From a virus, in the IMG/VR virus record IMGVR_UViG_3300025433_000017, positions 1-24,892 of that record: a stretch of DNA of 24,892 bases; one strand, written 5' to 3'. The notes under the pieces were generated by a model that was not told the origin of the DNA, did no database searches, and worked only from the letters and a program-made list of their open reading frames with translations. Of the stretch, positions 1 to 6,625 are shown one piece after another. Position 1 is the stretch's first letter, and each line of letters opens with the position of its first letter. The position numbers were made by a program, and so were the translations under genes.

Positions 1-807
1 TGGCAAAGTCCAACCATCACCAAGTAAACTACCTGCTTTTGTTTGTTTTAATGTATCACAATAATTGTCAGGAAACCCCTGTAATCTACACATTTCAATT
101 TTGTTACAAGTCCTAAATTCTCCTTTATCTTCAATCAGTGTTATCATTCCAGTTGTTTCGTTTCTGTGTTTCAAATATCTTTGCGTTCCACCAGTTCCAC
201 TACCAGTATTCAAGCAAGTATGGTTTTTAGCATCACTTTTACCACTTGTTAAAATATCATTTAAAATAATTCCTTTGTCTTTTGGCTCAGGAATATCTGT
301 AACAGTATCAAACATAGTTTCCTTTGTTCTAATGTTAGTCCAATAATACCTATCTCTTAATTGCGCTGTTACCAAACAGCTGTTCATGCGAACAGGATAA
401 AGCCCTAAAGCCCTACTCATAACTCCAACATCTTTTTTACTTGCACTTCCTACATTTTCCTGAAGAAATAGTACATTTGAATTTAGTTTTTTAACGTGTT
501 CCAATATTTCAACAAACACAAAAAACAAACTACTTCGACTTCCGTTAATCCCTGCACGTTTTCCAGCTGCACTTAAGTCTTGGCAAGGGCTTCCGCTTCC
601 AATAAAATCAATACTTTTCCAATCAATATCCCATTCTTTCCAATTTTCAATATTACCAACTTGTATAACATCTGGAAAGTGGTGTTGTTGTAGTTCGATT
701 GCATAGGGTTTTATTTCACTTGAATAGTATTTGTCAACTTTTATATTTAAGTCGTTTAGGGCTTGTCTTAAAGTTCCCATTCCGTTAAATAAACTTATTA
801 CATTCAT
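1..807 (-). CDS. C5-cytosine DNA methyltransferase, 3' end outside window
   Basis: The frame starts at the ATG at 807 and stays open to the window edge, giving 269 residues and lacking only the C-terminus. It would transfer methyl from AdoMet to C5 of cytosine in DNA. Visible motifs: SLFNGMG at residues 5-11 (AdoMet loop, motif I), GSPCQDLS at 72-79 with catalytic Cys75 (motif IV), ENVGS at 117-121 (motif VI), RDRYYW (motif VIII) and CRLQGFPDNYC (motif IX). The last visible residues, GDGWTLP, resemble the start of motif X. No partner restriction endonuclease is visible, which suits a phage orphan methyltransferase protecting its DNA. It follows three other methyltransferase genes on the same strand. 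Family assignment is firm. Target sequence is unknown. Confidence 0.93.
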   Translation of the reverse strand, partial: MNVISLFNGMGTLRQALNDLNIKVDKYYSSEIKPYAIELQQHHFPDVIQVGNIENWKEWDIDWKSIDFIGSGSPCQDLSAAGKRAGINGSRSSLFFVFVEILEHVKKLNSNVLFLQENVGSASKKDVGVMSRALGLYPVRMNSCLVTAQLRDRYYWTNIRTKETMFDTVTDIPEPKDKGIILNDILTSGKSDAKNHTCLNTGSGTGGTQRYLKHRNETTGMITLIEDKGEFRTCNKIEMCRLQGFPDNYCDTLKQTKAGSLLGDGWTLP

Positions 808-826
808 ATCTTTAATTTTTTCATAA

Positions 827-985
827 TTATTTTTGCCCTCGCTCTTTACTGTTTTTCAAACCGTTTTGGATAAGATACTGAATGTATCCAGAAAGGTTTT
901 CCTTTCCGAATACTTCAATACTATCTTTTTTAGCTTTGTCCTGTTGTTCTTGGGTTAAGCTAATTGTTACTTTCTTGGTTGCCAT
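827..985 (-). CDS. small ribbon-helix-helix-like protein
   Basis: A 52-residue frame starting MATKKVTISLTQEQQDKAKK. A short beta-like stretch (KKVTISLT) followed by two helices (residues 11-25 and 30-43, the latter GYIQYLIQNGLK) resembles ribbon-helix-helix DNA-binding proteins. The frame is open further upstream, but that part overlaps the preceding gene and looks non-coding, so the internal ATG at 985 is chosen. It ends 20 nt before the cytosine methyltransferase start and begins 2 nt after the 83-aa gene stop, so it is probably co-transcribed. A regulatory role is inferred only. Confidence 0.6.
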   Translation of the reverse strand: MATKKVTISLTQEQQDKAKKDSIEVFGKENLSGYIQYLIQNGLKNSKERGQK

Positions 986-986
986 T

Positions 987-1238
987 CTACTCCTTTTTGT
1001 AGTTAATAATCCACCTAGCGCCAGCAGCAAAACTATATGGCTCTGCACCATCAAGCTGCCTGCGTTTTGCCTCACTAAGTATCTCTTTTTCGCTAGGAAA
1101 CTGATATTCACTACTATTGCGGGCGTTAATCTTATCTTTTTTAGCTTGTTTTTTTGGATAATAAAGTGGACATTTATCAGTTTCGCAATAATGTTCATGT
1201 GAATTTGCGCAGTTATTAATCAATATGCATTTACTCAT
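987..1238 (-). CDS. hypothetical phage protein with Cys-rich N-terminus
   Basis: An 83-residue protein with ATG at 1238. The first 26 residues contain Cys4, Cys10, Cys18 and Cys23 plus His14 and His16, which could bind a metal. The C-terminal half is helical with charged residues and ends in AAGARWIINYKKE, a type of ending common in small Bacteroidota phage proteins. It sits 2 nt upstream of the ribbon-helix-helix-like gene. I do not recognise a named family. Confidence 0.6.
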   Translation of the reverse strand: MSKCILINNCANSHEHYCETDKCPLYYPKKQAKKDKINARNSSEYQFPSEKEILSEAKRRQLDGAEPYSFAAGARWIINYKKE

Positions 1239-1295
1239 AATCTTCTATTTGTTGTATTAGTTTCATTTTCTCCTGTGCGTAATAAACAATAAAAA

Positions 1296-1523
1296 TTATT
1301 CGCTCAAATCCTCTATGTTACCATCTTGTATCCAAGCTCCATTTTCATCTGCACTTACACACGAAATGAATCCGCAATCGGCAGCACACTTTGCATCTTC
1401 TCCATCTCCAAACCATTGCTCAAATTCAGTGTCATTTTCCTCCGCACAATCAGTACTTACTATTATAGCATCGCCACAGTTAGGGCAATTTTCTGCTATA
1501 AATATTTTCTCGTATTTTGCCAT
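1296..1523 (-). CDS. small acidic protein with CPxCG zinc-ribbon-like motif
   Basis: A 75-residue, strongly acidic protein with ATG at 1523. It carries CPNCGD at residues 13-18 and further cysteines around residues 26, 46, 50 and 55, so a zinc-ribbon-like fold is plausible. Asp and Glu are abundant throughout, including the last ten residues. Function unknown. It lies downstream of an unexplained 180-base gap that contains a hairpin and a GTTACCTG box. Confidence 0.55.
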   Translation of the reverse strand: MAKYEKIFIAENCPNCGDAIIVSTDCAEENDTEFEQWFGDGEDAKCAADCGFISCVSADENGAWIQDGNIEDLSE

Positions 1524-1584
1524 AATTTTAAAAGTTTAGAACAAAAGCTAAAAACAAAAGCCTTTGTAAGTTTATAATTTCAAT

Positions 1585-1630
1585 TTATCTGTATTCGGTC
1601 GGCTTCAATTTTTAGCCAGACCGTTACCTG
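1585..1630. repeat. attC-like boundary F (weak): hairpin plus GTTACCTG box
   Basis: On the plus strand a hairpin (GGTCGGCT, 9-nt loop, AGCC-A-GACC with one bulged base) abuts GTTACCTG at 1623-1630. The box pairs with AGGTAAC at 2292-2298, beyond the 1705-2184 gene, as expected of the two ends of one integron-type cassette. The 10 bases TGCAAGTGCT that follow the box also follow the GTTGTATGC box at 2345. The spacing differs from the three better sites, so this is a tentative member. Confidence 0.3.
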
Positions 1631-1680
1631 CAAGTGCTACATTTGTGCTTAATTCAAAGGTCTGTCTGTATTTACCCATT

Positions 1681-2240
1681 ATTAAACATTTTTTGCCAAC
1701 GCTTTTAATACGTGTAATTATCACCGAAATGTAATAAGTCATTCCATCTATATTGCTTATTTCCACACATATGTTTGTCTACTAAATCTTGATTATCTGA
1801 AAAATTCAAATCATTAGCATCGGCTTCAAAATCTGTCATTGCGGGAGAATTTGAACGCAACCAAGTATGCTTTACTATAATTGTTGGTATTCCCCAATCA
1901 CTTTCTTTTTTTGCAATTTCAAATTCGTTTTTAGCATCTTTCAAATTGTCTGCTAAAAACCTTTTATTCCTAAAATATCCGTGTTTTTCAGACCATCCGC
2001 AAACAGAATATCCTATCCGCTCATTTGGCTTATTTTTATCAAGCAATTCAATTTCAATTATCTGTTTATGAATTTGATTTAATTCTTCACTTACTGCTTT
2101 TTCTTTATCAGTCCAAGTAATTCCAGATTTCCAAAAACCTTTAATTTGGTTTCTTAATTTTTCTCTTTTTTCAAATAGTTCCATCGTGTATGTTTTGCTT
2201 CCTATCGTCAGCAATTTGCCAACGCTAAAAAATGTTTAAT
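1681..2240. repeat. 14-bp inverted repeats enclosing one gene
   Basis: ATTAAACATTTTTT at 1681-1694 and its perfect reverse complement AAAAAATGTTTAAT at 2227-2240 flank the 159-aa gene. Just inside each is a direct repeat, TTTGCCAACGCT, at 1692-1703 and 2215-2226. The element is 560 bp long. No transposase is present. It could be a second layer of cassette boundary, since TGCCAAC resembles an attC outer box, or an insertion footprint. Confidence 0.5.
1705..2184 (-). CDS. hypothetical protein, 159 aa
   Basis: The frame is open from a TTG at 2214, but the upstream part runs into the TTTGCCAACGCT repeat, so the ATG at 2184 (MELFEKREKLRNQ) is preferred. The first ~60 residues are predicted helical and charged (coiled-coil-like). 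The C-terminal part is mixed, with aromatic and acidic residues, ending LLHFGDNYTY. I do not recognise a family. The gene stands alone between inverted repeats and attC-like boxes, like a single-gene cassette. Confidence 0.5.
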   Translation of the reverse strand: MELFEKREKLRNQIKGFWKSGITWTDKEKAVSEELNQIHKQIIEIELLDKNKPNERIGYSVCGWSEKHGYFRNKRFLADNLKDAKNEFEIAKKESDWGIPTIIVKHTWLRSNSPAMTDFEADANDLNFSDNQDLVDKHMCGNKQYRWNDLLHFGDNYTY

Positions 2241-2291
2241 AATTAGTTTATTGCTTTATCAAAGTTCAATGCTGTCTAACCGCACCAGTCA

Positions 2292-2353
2292 AGGTAACAC
2301 GGTATAAAAATCAGGCAGAAAAAGCCCGCTTCTTATACCAATTCGTTGTATGC
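2292..2353. repeat. attC-like site E
   Basis: On the plus strand: outer box AGGTAAC (2292-2298), 2-nt spacer, stem arm GGTATAAAAATCAGGC (2301-2316), 7-nt loop, arm GCCCGCTTCTTATACC (2324-2339), spacer AATTC, then outer box GTTGTATGC (2345-2353). The stem pairs at 13 of 16 positions. The spacing and an A·C mismatch just inside TATAA/TTATA match the sites at 3975 and 5015. The AGGTAAC box pairs with the GTTACCT box at 1623 across the intervening gene. Confidence 0.5.
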
Positions 2354-2429
2354 AAGTGCTTAGTTCAGTTCTTTTAATCAAGTGTGTACTAATTTGACCA
2401 AAAAGAAAACCCACCGCACTTCTATTTTT

Positions 2430-3107
2430 TCAAAATAGTTTAAGTTGGCGTTTGTACATATCAAATCTATTTATAGCGTTTTGGAAGTATCCTATATCTA
2501 TTTCTGTAATATCAACATCAAATCCTTCCATATCAGCAGCAATCGCAATACTCATTGAACCCCCGTGGGTATCAAATATTTTCCATCCATCTTTAGCATA
2601 GTTTTGCAAAAGCCATCTATATAAATGAACTGGCTTTTGTGTTGGGTGTATGTTTTTACCTTCCTTATTCATAAATCCCTTATCCATGCCGTGACATCTT
2701 ACAAACTTTTTAATCTGCACATCGAAACTTGTCCATATTAATTCATCGTTTACAACACTTAAATTATCGCCCATCTTATCCCAAAGAATCCAGCCTCTTG
2801 TCACTGGTAAATTGTCCGTGAAATAATTACCACCGCAAACTATTTGGTTTTTGCTTACTCTAAATAATTGTTCCCAATACTCTTTCTTTGGTGGTTCGCT
2901 ATTCCACTTTTTCCCATTGTACATAATTGCAAATCCGTTGCTTTTGTTTGGCTTAGTCTCTTTGCGTAATGTATTTTTGCCAAAACTATAAGGTGGGTCA
3001 ACAATAGCAAGGTCGTAATAATTATCAGGTTTAGTTTTCATAAACTCGATATTGTCGCAGTTATAAAAACAAATCCCTCCCCTTTTTTCTTTTTTACATT
3101 CGTTCAT
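2430..3107 (-). CDS. DNA amino-methyltransferase, beta-type order
   Basis: A 225-residue AdoMet-dependent methyltransferase predicted to modify N6 of adenine or N4 of cytosine in DNA. DPPY at residues 37-40 is the catalytic motif IV and precedes the AdoMet-binding motif DTHGGSMS at 179-186, the order of the beta class. HPTQKP (around 154-159) is a family hallmark. Motif I is slightly unusual, with THGGS in place of the common FxGSG. It is clearly related to the gene at 4363-4995 (shared LFRVSKNQ, GGNYF and HPTQKP). No partner endonuclease is seen. An anti-restriction role is inferred. Confidence 0.9.
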   Translation of the reverse strand: MNECKKEKRGGICFYNCDNIEFMKTKPDNYYDLAIVDPPYSFGKNTLRKETKPNKSNGFAIMYNGKKWNSEPPKKEYWEQLFRVSKNQIVCGGNYFTDNLPVTRGWILWDKMGDNLSVVNDELIWTSFDVQIKKFVRCHGMDKGFMNKEGKNIHPTQKPVHLYRWLLQNYAKDGWKIFDTHGGSMSIAIAADMEGFDVDITEIDIGYFQNAINRFDMYKRQLKLF

Positions 3108-3178
3108 TTAATCAATATTAGTGGTTAATAATCGCACCAGTCCTTTCGACTTTCATTTTTGTTCCCAGCCTTCAAAAA

Positions 3179-3319
3179 TTAAAATTCTTCATCTTCATTG
3201 CAATCGCAACAACACTCTTCCTCAAACATAGCTAAGCAAGAAGCACAATAATAAATCGAATACATAGCAGATATATAATCTTCATCCTCAAAATAAATAT
3301 CATTTTTACACTCTTCCAT
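3179..3319 (-). CDS. small acidic, cysteine-rich protein
   Basis: A 46-residue frame from ATG at 3319. It is very acidic and contains Cys4, Cys25, Cys28 and a CCCDC cluster near the C-terminus, ending in NEDEEF. The CxxC followed by CCxC suggests metal binding. It fills most of the space between two methyltransferase genes, in the same orientation. Short length and absence of a recognised family keep confidence modest. Confidence 0.45.
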   Translation of the reverse strand: MEECKNDIYFEDEDYISAMYSIYYCASCLAMFEEECCCDCNEDEEF

Positions 3320-3349
3320 AATTTTAATTTTTAAATTCTTACACAAAAA

Positions 3350-3381
3350 CTAAACTGCGTTTAGACGCAACGTTGTAAGTA
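3350..3381. repeat. attC-like half site D
   Basis: A small hairpin (TGCGT, loop TTAG, ACGCA at 3356-3369; alternatively CTAAAC/GTTTAG) is followed by GTTGTAAGTA at 3372-3381. That box is the exact reverse complement of TACTTACAAC at 3975-3984 on the other side of the 184-aa methyltransferase, so the gene is bounded by 10-bp inverted boxes. No full second arm as in sites A, B and E is visible. Confidence 0.4.
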
Positions 3382-3387
3382 ATACTA

Positions 3388-3942
3388 CTATATCCATTCT
3401 ATTGTAGGTTTTCCGCAGTAGCCTTTTTCCCATACATACCAAGCATAGGCTATCATTCCAGAGTTTTTCATTTTTACCCCATCTTTATATAATGAAACTC
3501 TTTTACTAAATTGGTAAACGGTTTTTAATGGAAATTCTTTATCCTCAAACATAGTTCTTCTTTTCTCGCTTTCTAAAAAAACGGTTTTTAAGAACATTGC
3601 TATTTTGCCATTACTTTTTTTCTTTGCTTCATTTACAAATTCAAGCGCATATTTAAAAGGTGGGTTTGTAACTATATTATCGGCTACATATTCAGCATCA
3701 AAAAAGTTTTCTACTATTCCATAATCTCGGTCTATTAAATCACTACTTCTTACTTTAAACCCTTTTTTTAAAAAGACTTCACTTATAGCGCCATCACCAC
3801 AGGCACATTCCCAAACATTCCCATTAAAAACCTCACGTTTCAATAGTTCATCTACTGCATAACTTGGTGTAGGGTAAAAATCATCCTTTTCCCTTTCGCC
3901 ATTGCTTCGGCTACTGCCTACTATACTTAATGCTTTTGTCAT
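3388..3942 (-). CDS. N6-adenine-type DNA methyltransferase with NPPF motif
   Basis: A 184-residue protein. YPTP at residues 23-26 is followed by AdoMet motif ECACGDGAIS (45-54) and catalytic NPPF (93-96), the order typical of gamma-like N6-adenine methyltransferases in phages. There is no visible target-recognition domain or endonuclease, so it is probably a stand-alone modification enzyme. The gene is bounded on both sides by a 10-bp inverted box (3372-3381 and 3975-3984), as a mobile cassette would be. It is not closely similar to the two DPPY enzymes next to it. Confidence 0.85.
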   Translation of the reverse strand: MTKALSIVGSSRSNGEREKDDFYPTPSYAVDELLKREVFNGNVWECACGDGAISEVFLKKGFKVRSSDLIDRDYGIVENFFDAEYVADNIVTNPPFKYALEFVNEAKKKSNGKIAMFLKTVFLESEKRRTMFEDKEFPLKTVYQFSKRVSLYKDGVKMKNSGMIAYAWYVWEKGYCGKPTIEWI

Positions 3943-3974
3943 ATTTATTTAGTTTTGTTATTAATTTACCGTAC

Positions 3975-4034
3975 TACTTACAACAACGTATAAAGTGCAT
4001 TGAAAAAACGCACCTTATACAATTCGTTAGGCAC
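3975..4034. repeat. attC-like site B
   Basis: On the plus strand: outer box TACTTACAAC (3975-3984), 3-nt spacer AAC, stem arm GTATAAAGTGC (3988-3998), 11-nt loop, arm GCACCTTATAC (4010-4020), 5-nt spacer AATTC, outer box GTTAGGCAC (4026-4034). The stem pairs at 10 of 11 positions with one A·C mismatch. GTTAGGC fits the integron R' consensus GTTRRRY. The unequal 3/5-nt spacers match site A. An ordinary terminator would not explain the outer boxes pairing across the neighbouring gene. Confidence 0.55.
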
Positions 4035-4036
4035 AA

Positions 4037-4279
4037 TCAAAGGCTTTTAATATAATGGTCTGCCATGCCCTCAGGTACTGGCGAAGCTATTCCGTTATGT
4101 TGATTGTTCCAACGGATAAAAGCCTTTAACTGTTCGCTTTGCGGCATAACATCGTGCATAATTAATGTTTTACCTGTCATCAGTTTAAACATCTCTGCCT
4201 GTAATTCTTTTATCTGTTTTTGCAATGGTTTAATGTACTTGTCATCAATCATTTGCTCTGTCACATTTTCGTTATACAT
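4037..4279 (-). CDS. hypothetical coiled-coil protein, 80 aa
   Basis: ATG at 4279, 80 residues. Residues 5-35 are charged and heptad-like (IDDKYIKPLQKQIKELQAEM), suggesting a short coiled coil. The second half contains FIRWNNQHNG and a Pro/Gly-rich linker. No known family recognised. It lies between attC-like site B and half site C and is probably one cassette of the array. Confidence 0.5.
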   Translation of the reverse strand: MYNENVTEQMIDDKYIKPLQKQIKELQAEMFKLMTGKTLIMHDVMPQSEQLKAFIRWNNQHNGIASPVPEGMADHYIKSL

Positions 4280-4326
4280 ATCTATAATTTTAAGTTAATA
4301 TTTTCAAATCCGGTGAAAAACAAACC

Positions 4327-4351
4327 AACGCATACACTTAACGTTAGGCAC
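4327..4351. repeat. attC-like half site C
   Basis: ACGCATACAC, spacer TTAAC, then GTTAGGCAC at 4343-4351. This has the right-hand arm, 5-nt spacer and outer box of sites A and B, but no matching left arm is found upstream. The outer box is the reverse complement of GTGCCTAAC at 5015-5023 across the 210-aa methyltransferase. It may be a site that lost its left half. Confidence 0.4.
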
Positions 4352-4362
4352 AATAAAAAATA

Positions 4363-4995
4363 CTACCATAGTGCTTTCTGCATCGTTTGTTCTTTAAATC
4401 GCTTACAAGCTGCATCGTAGTAATCCTTATCAATTTCATATCCTATTAAGTTTCGTTTCATATAATGACAGGCTATGGCTATGCTTCCGCTTCCTAAGTG
4501 AGTATCTAAAATCAAATCGCCCTCGCTTGTGTATCTGTCTAAAATCCACCTATAAAGTGCTATCGGTTTTTGTGTTGGGTGTATTTTGTTTTGTCCTGTT
4601 TCGTGTTTACACGCACTACCACACCAATTAACACGCTTTATTCTCATAGGTTTATCAAAAGAACCCCAACACATTTCACCATCAGCAAAATCACTTTCGC
4701 CATTATTTTTATCCCAAACTATCCAAAACCTAGAATTAGGTAAGTCAAAATAATTACCACCCCAAATTAATTGATTTTTAGAAACCCTAAACAACTCTTT
4801 AAAATATGCTTCACTAGGCACTTCATTGTCCCAATCTTTTTCTTTGCTTTTTAGTTTCTTTTTTGCGTTTCCTAAAGTCATCTTAGTAACGTCTATTCCG
4901 TAAGGTGGGTCTACTATTGCTACATCAAAATGATTATCCGCATAGCCTTTTAACGCTTGCAAGCTATCTCCGTGTATTAAGTTTATTCCTTCCAT
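4363..4995 (-). CDS. DNA amino-methyltransferase, beta-type order
   Basis: A 210-residue AdoMet-dependent enzyme for N6-adenine or N4-cytosine methylation. Catalytic DPPYG sits at residues 29-33 and the AdoMet motif DTHLGSGS at 164-171, with IHPTQKP at 138-144. It is a paralogue of the gene at 2430-3107 but has a more canonical motif I. ATG at 4995. The gene is enclosed by inverted boxes GTTAGGCAC (4343) and GTGCCTAAC (5015), as expected of a mobile cassette. No endonuclease partner is present. Confidence 0.92.
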   Translation of the reverse strand: MEGINLIHGDSLQALKGYADNHFDVAIVDPPYGIDVTKMTLGNAKKKLKSKEKDWDNEVPSEAYFKELFRVSKNQLIWGGNYFDLPNSRFWIVWDKNNGESDFADGEMCWGSFDKPMRIKRVNWCGSACKHETGQNKIHPTQKPIALYRWILDRYTSEGDLILDTHLGSGSIAIACHYMKRNLIGYEIDKDYYDAACKRFKEQTMQKALW

Positions 4996-5014
4996 TTAAT
5001 CCGTATTTTAAAAA

Positions 5015-5070
5015 GTGCCTAACAATGTGTAAACGGCATTAAAACGACCGCTTACACTCAGCGTTATGGC
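5015..5070. repeat. attC-like site A, junction with phage backbone
   Basis: On the plus strand: outer box GTGCCTAAC (5015-5023), 3-nt spacer AAT, stem arm GTGTAAACGG (5027-5036), 11-nt loop, arm CCGCTTACAC (5048-5057), 5-nt spacer TCAGC, outer box GTTATGGC (5063-5070). Nine of ten stem pairs form, with an A·C mismatch at the same relative place as site B. The outer boxes pair with one extra base on the right. No GCCATAAC partner is seen to the right, so this is probably the edge of the array next to replication genes. Confidence 0.55.
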
Positions 5071-5086
5071 TTAATCTCGCCCTCCT

Positions 5087-5440
5087 TTATCGATATTCTC
5101 TCTTTTCCGGCCACACCAAATTATTAAAGAATGAATTTGTTTTTTTTCTGAATGATGGGCTTGTTTCCCGCAAATTTCTCACAGTCTCAAAAGCGTGTAA
5201 AACGGTCGCATGGTCTTTCCCAAAAAAGCTACCAATGCTTGAAAAAGAGCGCTTATTACCATAATGAAGCCTAATAAGTGTCATGGTAATTTGTCGTATC
5301 TCAACAAAATCGCGAATTCGCCTTTTTTTCATTTCATTAGATTCTTCTACGGATTTACCGTAACAGTCACAAACCTTTTTGTAAATTTCCAATTCGGTTG
5401 GAGTATGAGCTTCTATACCTGGAACTACGTATGGATTCAT
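5087..5440 (-). CDS. DnaA domain IV-like DNA-binding protein
   Basis: A 117-residue protein whose centre (about residues 38-95) resembles the C-terminal DNA-binding domain of DnaA: RDFVEIRQITMTLIR, then SIGSFFGKDHATVLHAFETV, matching the DnaA signature around (K/R)DHxTVxHA. It lacks the AAA+ ATPase part. Phages use such short proteins in replication initiation or regulation, probably by binding DnaA-box-like DNA. It lies at the head of the accessory region and just downstream of the replication-type genes, with a 6-nt gap to the preceding gene. Confidence 0.8.
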   Translation of the reverse strand: MNPYVVPGIEAHTPTELEIYKKVCDCYGKSVEESNEMKKRRIRDFVEIRQITMTLIRLHYGNKRSFSSIGSFFGKDHATVLHAFETVRNLRETSPSFRKKTNSFFNNLVWPEKREYR

Positions 5441-5446
5441 AATTAT

Positions 5447-5779
5447 TTAATTAAATAGTTTAGTGGCACTTACAGGGTTAACTCCCCAAACTCCTTTTTC
5501 TGAAGGTTTATAAAAAGCTTCCTCACAAATTACATTTACCTCGTGTTCGGTTTTCCACACTCCGTTTATTTTAGCTTGTACTTTAAATGCGAATATTGAC
5601 GGCGATGCAGACTGGCTGTGGCCAATTGAATAATCGTCTAAATTAAGCCCCTTAAACCGTAACTCTAAGTCATTTTTAGAGTGGTTACTTTTCCATGTAA
5701 TCTGCGAGAACTTGTACATTTTAAGATAGTTCCCGGCTTTCCAAGCTTTTAGAAAGCGATCGAGTGTTAGTTTTGCCAT
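5447..5779 (-). CDS. hypothetical phage protein, 110 aa
   Basis: ATG at 5779. The N-terminus (LDRFLKAWKAGNYLKMYKFS) is helical. The remainder alternates beta strands, e.g. FAFKVQAKING and HEVNVICEEAF, a layout that recalls NTF2-like or cystatin-like folds, but I cannot assign one. No signal peptide. It is 3 nt downstream of the ASCH-like gene and 6 nt upstream of the DnaA-like gene, so it belongs to the same operon. Confidence 0.6.
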   Translation of the reverse strand: MAKLTLDRFLKAWKAGNYLKMYKFSQITWKSNHSKNDLELRFKGLNLDDYSIGHSQSASPSIFAFKVQAKINGVWKTEHEVNVICEEAFYKPSEKGVWGVNPVSATKLFN

Positions 5780-5782
5780 TGG

Positions 5783-6307
5783 TTAATATTTTAAATTTGT
5801 CCAGTGAATTATTTTACCTGTGAAATTGTTATTAAACCAGTCGAAAAAATGGTTAACCGAATCGAACCCATCATTTTGTGCAAGCAGTTTAACTTGTTTG
5901 GGCTTTAATATTTTCCCGTCAACTTTCACGTAAGGTTCATAAAGCCCATTGGCGATGTATAAGTAGCCTATTTCAACCTTCTGAACCGATTTAACTTCGA
6001 TTACCGGAGCAAACTGAAAGCGGTTTTTAGTTCGGTTAAAAACTACCATGTGAATTTGTCTGCCTGGTTTCCATAGATTCTTTTCGTCTTTTCGGATTGT
6101 ATGAATTTTTTGTACAGAATCAAGAACTTCAGAAGTTAAGGGCAAAATATCCAGTATTTTTTGTGGAGTCCCTATTATAAAATTCAGGATATTGTTTTGG
6201 TGCATATACTTGTTTAAAATCAAACCCTTCCATATTTTTGGAATAAAATTAGTTGATCCTTTGCCCATACTCATAGGCCATTGTGTACTAAATCCAAGTG
6301 TTGCCAT
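5783..6307 (-). CDS. ASCH/PUA-like domain protein
   Basis: A 174-residue protein. HTIRKDEKNLWKPGRQIHMV (about residues 69-88) followed by strands FAPVIEVKSVQKVEI resembles the ASCH/PUA-like fold found in many Bacteroidota phage proteins, where His-Thr-Ile-Arg followed by a Trp-x-Pro-Gly turn is common. The C-terminal part (LAQNDGFDSVNHFFDWFN, then KIIHWTNLKY) is also typical of these. The fold often binds RNA. Actual function here is unknown. Start and stop codons abut neighbouring genes (1-nt overlap at 6307). Confidence 0.6.
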   Translation of the reverse strand: MATLGFSTQWPMSMGKGSTNFIPKIWKGLILNKYMHQNNILNFIIGTPQKILDILPLTSEVLDSVQKIHTIRKDEKNLWKPGRQIHMVVFNRTKNRFQFAPVIEVKSVQKVEIGYLYIANGLYEPYVKVDGKILKPKQVKLLAQNDGFDSVNHFFDWFNNNFTGKIIHWTNLKY

Positions 6308-6624
6308 TATTTTAGTTTTTTAAATTTTAGTTTTCCACTTTTAATTATTAGCTCTTTTTTTTCTCCATAAATGGTTTTATTAATGGTTTCTATTCTGAAA
6401 TATGGGCTATAATCGAATAATGTATCTGAGTCGAAATTTTTAATAGCATAGCCAAAATTGCGGAGTACAATCGAATCAACAGTAGCTTCGCTTTTTACTT
6501 TATGAACGGAAATATTGTGAAGTTTCCCGGCTTCAACTGTAACCAGATAACCGTACACTTTTGGTTGATGCTTTAATGCTGTGCATCCTGACAAAAACAA
6601 AAGCAAAAGGATTAATTGTTTCAT
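6307..6624 (-). CDS. small predicted lipoprotein
   Basis: A 105-residue protein with a short signal sequence (MKQLILLLLFLSGC) ending in a lipobox LSGC, so Cys14 would be lipidated after cleavage by signal peptidase II. The mature part is basic and beta-rich (VYGYLVTVEAG, YFRIETINKTIYG). Placement inside a replication operon is unusual for an envelope protein. Superinfection exclusion or host-surface alteration is a guess. It starts 2 nt after the upstream gene stop. Confidence 0.7.
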   Translation of the reverse strand: MKQLILLLLFLSGCTALKHQPKVYGYLVTVEAGKLHNISVHKVKSEATVDSIVLRNFGYAIKNFDSDTLFDYSPYFRIETINKTIYGEKKELIIKSGKLKFKKLK

Positions 6625-6625
6625 A

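Noticed and set aside
1-5070. Restriction-modification operon
   Set aside because: Four methyltransferases but no nuclease, specificity subunit or control gene is visible in any frame; orphan phage methyltransferases fit better.
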